Positions 56,345 through 64,000 of a stretch of 64,000 nt of DNA are shown here, piece by piece; the first letter of the stretch is position 1, and each line of letters opens with the position of its first letter. The translations under genes were made by a program, and so were the position numbers. This DNA is from Morchella semilibera. Its lineage: Eukaryota; Ascomycota; Pezizomycetes; Pezizales; Morchellaceae. The stretch spans positions 248,001 to 312,000 of the forward strand of contig WBVU01000017.1 of the NCBI GenBank assembly GCA_009192285.1, in the 5' to 3' direction. Below the pieces are notes generated by a model. It made no database searches and was not told the origin of the DNA. It worked only from the letters and a program-made list of their open reading frames with translations.

Positions 56345-56560
56345 TTTTGATGAGGGGTTTCAGTGAGCGGATTGGTCCATCAACCTAGAGGGTTTAGTTG
56401 AAGCGCCGGGGGAGTCTGCTGGGAAGACGTGCAAAGCGCTGCACGTGGCTGAACGTGGCTAGCGCACCCGTAATATTATGCACATAGCCACGCCTCTTGA
56501 ACAGCTACATGTAGTTTTCGTTCGTATCGTATCTTCCAGACCAAACCCCCAGTATCAACA
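56345..56560. promoter_or_regulatory. Bidirectional promoter of RRP45 and CWC15
   Basis: 216 bp between divergent start codons. It includes TACATGTA at 56506-56513, about 50 bp before the CWC15 ATG, and two GCACGTGGC/GAACGTGGC-like segments near 56442-56458. Shared control is plausible since both genes serve RNA processing, but is inference. Confidence 0.5.
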
Positions 56561-57498
56561 ATGACTACGGCTCACAGGTAGTCCACTGAACTCCAGTCAA
56601 AGCTTTATATGAAGACTTGCTTTTGCTGATTAAAGATGATGACCATGACCACAGACCAACCTTCGATCCAGCCCGTGGTAAAGAAGCTCCTAAGGGCCCT
56701 GCCTACCACCAACGCCTCCTCCCAGCGCATACCAAACTCAAGGTTCGCCAACCCGGTCAAGGAGGTGAAGCGGATTCGGAAGTTCGCGATCTACGCGCCG
56801 AACTACTTAAGGCTGAGGCCGCCCACTATGCGAAAGTCAACGGCGGAAAGGGGCAGCAAGTAGAAGACCCGGAAAAGGATTTAATATCCCCTTCGGCTTC
56901 GGGGGGCACAAAGAGAGCTATTGAGGATAATGGGGCTAGTATAAGCGAGAAGGGTGAGGAGGAGAATGCTGAGGCCAAGAGACGCAGGGTACTGGAAGAA
57001 ACGCGGGATATAGACGCGGACTCAGATGGTGGGAGCGACAGCGAGAGTAGTGACGAAGAAAGCGATGATGAAGAAGATGAGACGGCCGAGCTTCTGCGAG
57101 AATTGGAAAAGATAAAGAAGGAAAGAGCTGAAGCTCGAGAACGCGAAGTAATAAATTCACTCTCAATCTTCAGACTTCCGTCTAATACCTCCAACCCTAT
57201 AGGAAGCCGAAAAAGCCGCCCAAGAGCAAGAGAGGAACGAATATGACGTGGCCCGCGGAAATCCTCTTCTTAATAGAGGATCTAGCGATTTCCAAGTGAA
57301 GCGTAGGTGGGATGACGACGTTATCTTCAAAAATCAAGCACGCGGTACAGACGACAAAAATAAGAAGAAAGAGTTTGTCAACGATCTTTTACGTTCGGAT
57401 TTCCACAAGCGTTTCATGGTAAGTCTTTTTCGGCTTCGCGTATTTACTCACATAGAGGGCTGGTTGTTAATATTATCTAGAACAAGTATGTACGATAG
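56561..57498 (+). CDS. CWC15: Pre-mRNA splicing factor Cwc15/Cwf15
   Basis: Predicted 247 residues from four exons: 56561-56577 (17 bp), 56655-57147, 57203-57418 and 57481-57498 (18 bp). The hallmark start MTTAHRPTFDPARG spans the first junction. Conserved KGPAYHQRLLPAHTKLKVRQ follows, then an acidic Ser/Asp middle with a KRRR signal and an Arg/Glu-rich helix. The C-terminus is NPLLN, FQVKRRWDDDVIFKNQAR and FVNDLLRSDFHKRFMNKYVR, the expected family end. Cwc15 is a Prp19-complex-associated component of the activated spliceosome. The tiny first and last exons would be missed by simple gene finding. Confidence 0.93.
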
Positions 57499-57805
57499 AG
57501 GGTGTTTTCTAAGTGTTGACTGGTTTTCTTAAGTAATTGTATTTTTAACGAAACATACGTATTTGAACCTGATACTCCCCTCTCTTTTTTTGTTGGATGA
57601 TTTGAATATAACGGAATGGCGTATCATGTGGTTCATTCACTGAGGAAGGTCTTTCCAACAGTCCGAAGCCTGGTGAGACAGCTACAAGCATAATTCATTG
57701 CTATATTAGTCTTCATGACTTTATTACTGGTATATCAACATCTCTTGCTGATAATAAAAACGTTGCATTTTATCCCGTAGTTCCGTGTTGAAGTTTTTAT
57801 CATGG
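57499..57805. other. 3' flank of CWC15
   Basis: AT-rich sequence between CWC15 and the 450-bp MITE. No coding sequence or repeat recognised. Confidence 0.5.
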
Positions 57806-58255
57806 ACTACGGGGGAGCCTTTGCAACCACGACTATGGTGCGGTAAACGTGTCAAAAGTGGTTTTACCAACGGTGGTAAATTATTTTACCACCGGTGGTG
57901 AAAATAATACCAGCATTTATACCTCAAAATGGATATTAGCACAGACCTTTTCGCCAAAAGGGGCTATATAATGCCAGTATATATGAACATTGTCCACTGG
58001 TGGGAATTTCACCACCAGTGGTAGGCCATTTTACCACCGGTGGCAGGTATTTTACCACCGGTGTGAAACTGTTGGTATTAATGATAATGCAGCATAAAGA
58101 CTGAAAGTCAGCATTTATACTGGGACAAGGACTGAAATTCAGTGCTTATACCACCGGTGGTAAATTATTTACCACCGTTGGTGAAATTACTTTTGACACA
58201 TTTACCGCTCCATACCACGACCGCAGTTCCGGAGACTTTCCCCTACCCCCGTAGT
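57806..58255. mobile_element. 450-bp MITE with ACCACCGGTGGT palindromes
   Basis: Both ends read ACTACGGGGG inward. The terminal inverted repeats extend about 95-105 bp and share GCGGTAAA, TGTCAAAAGT and ACCAACGGTGGTAAAT segments. Eight copies or near copies of the palindrome ACCACCGGTGGT lie at 57866, 57888, 57992, 58011, 58033, 58053, 58150 and 58171. The centre has short direct repeats around CAGCATTTATAC. No transposase frame is inside, so it is non-autonomous. Superfamily and exact target duplication are not determined. Confidence 0.7.
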
Positions 58256-58325
58256 ACCCACTCTTTTTTTTTTTTTTTTTTAATTCGGTTCTATTTGTTT
58301 AAGGTACAAAACATTGCGTGCAGTA

Positions 58326-58427
58326 CCGGGTGTTCAGCATAAGTCTGAAGAACTCGATCAGCCGATTTTGCTGTAAAACAGGGGTATCTGTCTTATCAGA
58401 TTCTTCAGACTTTAGGTGAACCCCCGG
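58326..58427. mobile_element. 102-bp TA-flanked MITE (Tc1/mariner type)
   Basis: Terminal inverted repeats begin CCGGGTGTTCA at the left and CCGGGGGTTCA on the complementary strand at the right, and continue through AAGTCTGAAGAA for about 40 bp imperfectly. Both ends are flanked by TA (58324-58325, 58428-58429), the Tc1/mariner target duplication. It lies 70 bp from the larger MITE. Confidence 0.7.
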
Positions 58428-58723
58428 TACAAACTATGGCATCGTAGTACCTACTCTACATATATACTATTGATCAGCCTTTCATTAATACATATATACA
58501 AGGCTCTGGCAATGCTCTGAGTGAACAGATCCTCACCTGTCAACACCACATTCACCTCACCCCAGAGCCTTGCACAAGTAGCCACTGCATATCCTCGTTA
58601 CACAAGAACAATTCAGCAAACCCCGCATCGTTTCCGTAGCTTTATAATTACACTATCCTTTGACAACTGATATCTATAACGGTGACTCGATACTTGCGTC
58701 CACTCGCGCCTTAGGTCAGACTA

Positions 58724-59830
58724 ATGGCTGACGGTTTGAGCCTCGCAGCGAATATCATTGCTGTCGTCCAACTTGCTGGTGAAGTGGCTTTCCTGAGCTA
58801 CAAATATATTAATGGCGTCAAAAAGGCCCCAGAAGGCCTCCAGAAATTCGACAGAGAGCTCAAGTCCTTCAAACATGTTCTTCTAAAACTACAGACCTTT
58901 GTGAACGAGAATCCCGGGCTCGCAGATTCCTGGGATCTGGTCACACAACTCAAAAAATGTAGAGATGACATGGCTACGATCACACTCGGGCTGAAACCCA
59001 AGAAGAAAAAATTCGGCTTACAGCTTCTCTGCTGTCAGTGGCCTTTCAAAGAAAAGAAACTTTGGATTTTATTGAGCGGATTGAAAGATTAAAGTCTCTC
59101 TTTGAACTTGCTATGGGCGATTTCCAATGGTGAGTTCACCTTACTTTCGCCGGGCTTAAAGTCTCTAACTTAAATAAGCTCCCAGCTAGGAAAGATTGGG
59201 AAAGATGTACATGCCCTGCAGGTAGCTCAAGTCCCATATGGGTCTAGAAAAATTGAAGATCAGACACAGCAAGGTAAGTGGCGCTATGTACTTTACATGT
59301 ATCCATTAGACCGTAGAGTTACATGTACTTACATGTAGGTTATTAGATAAACCGGACATGGAACTAGTAATTAAGTGGCTATACCCTGAAGCCTCCGACA
59401 AGCGTCACGCGGAGATTAGCGGAAGAAGACAACCGAACACTGGGAAATGGATTCTAGAAGAGCGGGAGGTCCAAGACTGGGGGAACGGTGTATCGAAATC
59501 TCGTCTGCTTTGGGGTTACGGTATACGTATGCGCATACATCAGTGCTTTTCTGTTACATATCATTACTGACCAGGAGCGCACTTTAGCTGGAGCAGGAAA
59601 GACATTCCTAAGGTAGTTATATGTACCCTTTTTATAATTTCCAGAGCAGATATAATACATGTAATTTATAAACATGTATACATGTATGCGTTTAGGTACT
59701 AACTAATATATAGCTCACTCATGATTGACCATCTAAGAAGTCGATCATCAAAACAACCGAAACACGGTGTAGCCTATATTTACTTCAATTATAGCGAGCA
59801 AACACAACAAACATTTGTGTGGGATTGACG
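58724..59830 (+). pseudogene. Broken NACHT STAND gene, paralogue of the 16.5-20 kb gene
   Basis: Residues 1-105 (MADGLSLAANIIAVVQLAGE onward) align along the whole N-terminal domain of the intact STAND gene. A single-base loss in the A-rich run near 59052-59058 then shifts the frame; the next frame continues the alignment (KETLDFIERIERLKSLFELAMGD). Later segments also match in order: IKWLYPEASDKRHAEISGRR near 59360, AGAGKTFLR (P-loop) at about 59588, and LMIDHLRSR..VAYIYFNY at 59715-59800. Homology ends at a TGA near 59828, before the NACHT core is complete. No ankyrin repeats follow; a decayed transposase lies downstream. TACATGTA palindromes sit in what would be its introns. Confidence 0.8.
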
Positions 59831-60136
59831 TTATTTGCGATTTGAGGTTTGGAGTCAGATTTAGTAAGGTCTTGGCACGAGTTGTAAAGCAGAGAGATCC
59901 AGCCGTAGTCAAAAATGAAAAACCAGACTCCGGCACTTCTAAGTCTCGTAATACTACCATTTCTTAGCAGATCATTACTATTTTTCTTTTTTGAAAGATA
60001 CAGCTTTCAATAGCGGCAGCATATCTTGAGTTTCTTACAGGAGTGGCTGAGCTTCAGGGGCTCGCTCTGGTGGCTGGAAATGACAACGCTCGCTGGGGGG
60101 ACGGGGAGGAGAAGACGGAACCATTACTATAGAGGG

Positions 60137-60692
60137 TGATGCCTGGCTCACCTACTTCAGGTTAACTCAAGAAGAAGGGGTAACACGGCTTGTAGTCTGC
60201 CACATGCAAATCCCCGACCCGATCAGATGCGACAACGGTATTGTGGAAGACAGTGTTGCTGCACTTTGTATGCTATTTGGACGTTTTTAGCACATGGCCA
60301 GGTTAGTTCTCTGCATCTTCGGTTTGTTTGGGAGCCTGAAAGGATCTCTCGGGTTGTCAATACTCTCCTAGCCGTCATTCAAGATAGGTGCCAGTATCTA
60401 CTAGCCTCTGCTTTACATCAGACCGATTAGCTGCATTCACAGTTGCTATTACAGGAAGAGGTACACTTGCATTGGCTTCATTGACGGAACCATGCGCCAG
60501 GTGGCTAGACCAATATATGGGCAAGAACCAATTTACAATGGTTGGAGGGAAATACATTGTTTGGAATATCAGGCTGTAGTTTGTCCTGATGGGATCATAC
60601 CACTGTTTGGTCCTGTAGAAGGAGTTAAACATAATATCACTGTATACATATACAGAGAAAGGAGATATAAAGAGTCAAGAAATATATCATAG
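60137..60692 (+). pseudogene. Decayed DDE transposase (Harbinger/DDE_Tnp_4-like)
   Basis: Three successive frames give pieces in the expected order: FRLTQEEGVTRLVVCHMQIP..ALCMLFGRF (60156-60290), VWEPERISRVVNTLLAVIQDR (60328-60390), then FIDGTMRQVARPIYGQEPIY and HCLEYQAVVCPDG..FGPVEG (60477-60630). The last matches the first catalytic Asp region (FIDGT) and the following GPVEG of PIF/Harbinger-type DDE superfamily endonucleases common in fungi. The remaining catalytic residues are missing, with stops and frameshifts between pieces. It probably inserted into or beside the STAND pseudogene. Confidence 0.7.
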
Positions 60693-60800
60693 ACTTCGTT
60701 ACGTACAAAGGAGGTGTCTTATATAGACATGTAAGACGGACATATATGTGTACCCGATATAATCGGAAGCAACATTACAACAGCCCTCACCATTTTGCCG

Positions 60801-60817
60801 CGAGTGATATTTCATGA
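60801..60817 (-). promoter_or_regulatory. Dispersed 17-bp motif, site 15
   Basis: On the minus strand reads TCATG, AAA spacer, TATCACTCG. Exact match, identical in all 17 positions to site 6. Confidence 0.5.
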
Positions 60818-60884
60818 ATCTACATATATTTATCTTATATCTATCTAATCGTCAAGACTAGCCATTACTTCCTCCACCTTTCCC

Positions 60885-61901
60885 TCATTTCCTAACAAAG
60901 CCCCTCCCTACGACTCTCCTCTCAGCCCCTCCGCGGCGATTATAAAGCCAGGCCTCCTTTACATTCCCCACACTCCTGACCACCGGCGGCGCCAAATTCT
61001 TCCGCGCCGCAGCGTCGTCAGAGAGCACCTTCACGCTCACAACACCTTTTTTGAGAACCTTGTTCCGGCGCTTTTGTTCCCGCCGGCGCCGGTTCCTCTC
61101 GAGGTGTTTTGACGGTTGGCCCGACGGCGCTGGTGTGTCATCTTCGGAAACTTCTGAGTCGGAGTCTTCTTCCGGGCGCGAGGCCACAGCTGCAAGAAGA
61201 GATTCTGGGAGGAGTTTTGGGAGCTTGCTTTTCTCGGCTGGGGCAATGCCTTTGTCTTTGGCTTCACTTTCCGCTTCAACCTCGGCCCCGGCGGCTTCAA
61301 CTTCGGTTCCGGAGGCTTCAACTTCGCCCCCGGAGGCCTCGACCCTAGGTTCGGCCTCGGTGGTAGCTTCGGATGCTTCGAGAGTTAGCTGAGATGCGGC
61401 CTCATCGAGGCGTTGACGTTTCCGGGCGCCGGCGCTAGCTTTCTGGGCCTTCAATTGGGTATCCCGTTCTTTCCGTTTCTTGCGCGCGGCCTCTTTCTGT
61501 CTACAGTTTTAATTCCAGGTTAGCTACCCACTGAGTCCATGATAACCCTACAATGGAGGGAGCAGGTACGCTTCTGCTGCCTTCCTCGCTTCTTCTTCCC
61601 GCTTGTGAGCTTCCTCTTTCCCGGCACCCAACGAGGTCTCTTCGGGCGCTTCGTCTTCCGAGTCCGAAGCGTCCGAGTTCTCCTGGGAATCGGCAACCTC
61701 CCTAGGATCTATTTTTTCTGGGGCTTTTGAATCTGTGGTTCCATCAGGGTCGGTGGTAGTGGGGGTGTCGTCTTCGTCGAAACGGGTGTGGTTTCGGCGG
61801 GGCGTGGGTGCGGAGGTTAGCGGGAGAGCTGGAGAGAGAGGTTCGATAGGCTCGCCATTGCGGGAGGCTTTGGCGCGGTGAGCACGGGTTAGAGGAGCCA
61901 T
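60885..61901 (-). CDS. BUD21: U3 snoRNA-associated protein, Bud21/Utp16-like
   Basis: Predicted 315 residues from two exons: 61901-61570 and 61500-60885. The head is acidic and disordered with KAPEKID and Glu-rich segments. A basic block (AARKKRKERDTQLKAQK, ARKRQR) follows. Residues near 165-195 carry a tandem VEASG-type repeat (VEASGGE, VEASGTE, VEAAGAE, VEAESEA). The C-terminal third, from HLERNRRRREQKRRNKVLKKG to NVKEAWLYNRRGG..VVGRGFVRK, matches the U3 small nucleolar RNA-associated family (PF08297 type). Bud21/Utp16 is part of the SSU processome for 18S rRNA maturation in the nucleolus. Confidence 0.82.
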
Positions 61902-62481
61902 TGAGTTTATGGTGGTTGTTTCGGTGGTGATGTTTCAGCGGTCGTGAGTGCCGCTGTTCGCCGTGGTGGGTCTACGACGTTTTGGAAATTTTTATGGGAT
62001 GCCAAGAGTGAGGCTCTACAGGGATATTCCGAGACTAAAGTAGAATCTTGGAATTGTCAAATATTCCTTAGAGATCTCTGCATTGAAATTAATTGATAGA
62101 TTCAACCGGGGATGCAAGCAGCTAAACATTAACAGTACTAGGATGATAGAGTTATTACATACATACATGCACTCAAGAAGATAGAGAATCAAAAAGCCAT
62201 CCAGCCAAACAGACTCTGCGAAAGCTAGAAACCCAATTAGAATTGATCCCGGGATAGCTCTCTCCCGCAATTGTAGCAGGTCCAGGGGCTGTGTCTTGTG
62301 TCTGTCCGTACGTCTGCTGGCTGTTTGTCCAAGTAGAGTAACTGACACCTCTTATCTTCCACCACCACCACCACCACCACCATCGCCGTCATCCCTATAA
62401 AGCTCTTCCACTACCTAAAGCTGCTGTCGCGTCCCTTCCATCCTTTGCCCCCCCCAACTCGACTATTAACTGCAAATAGCC
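61902..62481. other. Divergent promoter region
   Basis: 580 bp between the divergent BUD21-like and saccharopine-dehydrogenase-like genes. It contains a CAC trinucleotide run near 62360-62382. No motif copies or genes seen. Confidence 0.5.
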
Positions 62482-64000
62482 ATGGATATCGAAGGACTTG
62501 TCACTCCCCCACCCCCTCCCCCTAAAATAGGCCGAAAATATGACCTCATCGTCTTTGGGGCTTCTGGATACACAGGCCGTCTAACTTGCGAGCAAGTCCT
62601 CGCCAACACACCCTCATCTCTAAAATGGGCCATCGCCGGTCGCTCTCCAAATAGGCTTGAGCTGCTTGCGCTGGAGTACAACAAGCGCTTTCCCGATCGC
62701 GTCCCCGTCGGTATGCTTAACTTAACCCCTTTGGGCTCCCAAGATCTTGAATTGTACTCTGACTGTAGTGCTGCGTGATGATAGGGATCTTTATCGCAAA
62801 TGTGGAAAATGAGGATACGCTGGAGACGATGGCTCGGGTAACGAGAGTGCTCATAACGACTGTGGGCCCGTACCTGAAGTATGGGACTCCGGTACTGGAG
62901 GCATGTGTGTTGAATGGAACCCACTATGTAGATGCGACGGTGGAGACAACATGGGTGAGGGAGATGATCAAAAGGTATCATAAGACAGCGACTATTAACG
63001 GCGCCGTGGTATGTAGTCTCATGTTTCTGCTATCGCCCCCTTTTCCTGTCATTTTAATCATTGCTACTCCTTCCCCCATTAACCGCGCCTCTATCATTAC
63101 CCCCCCCCCCCAAAATAAACATCGCTAACATTAACCTGTGTACCTTAGATCATCCCGCAATGCGGCGTGCAATCCGCACCTGCTGACCTTGCTGCCCACT
63201 CCCTTGTAACATTAATCCGCAATCGCCTCTCCTGCCCCACAGATAATATAGTCTTCGCGCTCGTCGACCATGTTTCAGGCGTCTCGGGGGGGACGGTCGA
63301 AACACTCCTTTCGGTCTGGGAGATCGCAACGCTCCAAGAAATGTTCCACGCGCGCAGAACCTACTCCCTTTCACCCATCAAGGGACTTGATCTCCCGTTT
63401 ATTTCTCCAATCCAAAAGCACAAAGAACTTGGATTCCTAACCAAGAATGCGCAGGCGAGCCATGATGAGAAGGTCGTGGTGCGCAGTTGGGGCCTAAATC
63501 AGAATGGAGAGTGGTATGGCAAAAACTTTATGTTTAGAGAGTATAAGAGTGTGGGGACCATGTTCATGGCAGTGTGGATGTATATATGGATGAGTATGAT
63601 CCAGATTTTACCTTATATTACGCCGATTAGGTATGTATAGCCCTATAGATACTAGTTTAGAGGCATGAACTAATGAGAACAGATGGATAATTCGCCGCTA
63701 CTATGCACCTCCGTTGGGGGAGGGTCCGATCTTGGAGTCAACTAACAAGTATCGCATTGAATGGCGCGGCATAGCTGAGGCGGATGATGATAATGAAGAG
63801 GCTGCGAAAGCTACAATCACTATGTTGTGCGAGAAAGATACATATACGACGACAGCAATCCTACTCGTTCAGACAGCAATGAGCTTGCTATCAGACGAGG
63901 AGACATTCGCAAAGAAGACTGGTGGAGGTATATTGACACCATCGGCGGCGGCAAGTCCAGCGTTTTTCATGGCGTTGGATAGATGTGGCTTTCATATAGA
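62482..64000 (+). CDS. Saccharopine-dehydrogenase-like oxidoreductase, 3' partial
   Basis: Four exons are visible: 62482-62710, 62785-63008, 63149-63630 and 63683 to beyond the window end; about 418 residues are seen. After a short proline run comes the NAD(P)-binding Rossmann motif VFGASGYTGR (residues about 23-32), then VLITTVGPYLKYG, GTHYVDATVE, and IIPQCGVQSAPADLAA, all typical of the SCCPDH/trans-acting enoyl reductase-like group. A hydrophobic segment (VWMYIWMSMIQILPYI) lies near residue 300, as in lipid-droplet-associated SCCPDH proteins. The lysine-pathway reaction is unlikely for this branch; the substrate is unknown. Truncated by the window, not by mutation. Confidence 0.88.

Noticed and set aside
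1-64000. tRNA and rRNA genes
   Set aside because: I looked for B-box type GGTTCRANNCC segments with a matching A box and found none convincing; a covariance-model scan would be needed to exclude them.
1-64000. A biosynthetic or defence gene cluster
   Set aside because: Neighbouring genes belong to unrelated housekeeping functions; only the STAND gene and its relic suggest a defence role, and they are 40 kb apart.

Overview
This window is nuclear DNA from a filamentous ascomycete (Pezizomycotina). The genes carry many short introns, mostly about 50-130 bp with GT..AG ends. The gene set is fungal: a Zn2Cys6 regulator, a PEX8 peroxin, an mRNA guanylyltransferase, Tim13, CWC15, and a STAND protein with NACHT and ankyrin domains. 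NACHT-ankyrin proteins and small MITE-type transposons fit a Pezizomycetes (cup fungus or truffle type) genome, but that placement is inference. Exon structures were assembled by hand from splice signals, reading phase and recognisable protein families. Every multi-exon model below closes in frame, except the last gene, which runs off the window.

Layout. 1-16.5 kb: a GPI-anchored secreted protein, a Rad5/HLTF-type SNF2 helicase with HIRAN and RING domains, and a large Zn2Cys6 transcription factor, separated by long gene-free spacers. 16.5-26.2 kb (all minus strand): an intact NACHT-ankyrin STAND gene, an ER/Golgi L-type lectin, an F-box-like protein with a polyproline head, and mitochondrial endonuclease G (NUC1). 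27.9-40 kb: a ZIP zinc transporter, TIM13, mRNA capping enzyme CEG1, an NSRP1-like splicing factor, an unrecognised nuclear protein and STE14. 40.3-50 kb: PEX8 divergent from a TMEM170-like membrane protein, an isochorismatase-family hydrolase, a conserved fungal protein of unknown role, and a GDSL esterase (IAH1-like). 50.2-57.5 kb: a 17-exon CLC chloride/proton exchanger, then RRP45 (RNA exosome) divergent from CWC15 (spliceosome). 57.8-60.7 kb: a transposon island with two MITEs, a frameshifted STAND pseudogene and a decayed DDE transposase. 60.9-64 kb: a BUD21/UTP16-like U3 snoRNP protein and the first part of a saccharopine-dehydrogenase-like gene.

Most genes are housekeeping (RNA processing, organelle biogenesis, trafficking, ion transport) and do not form an obvious cluster. 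The part these genes do not explain lies in the spacers. A bipartite 17-bp motif, TCAYRNNNTATCACTCG, occurs about 15 times on both strands and always between genes. The 8-bp palindrome TACATGTA occurs about 33 times, nearly always in non-coding DNA. I recognise neither as a described element. They are the main candidates for something new here, together with the 450-bp MITE built around ACCACCGGTGGT palindromes.
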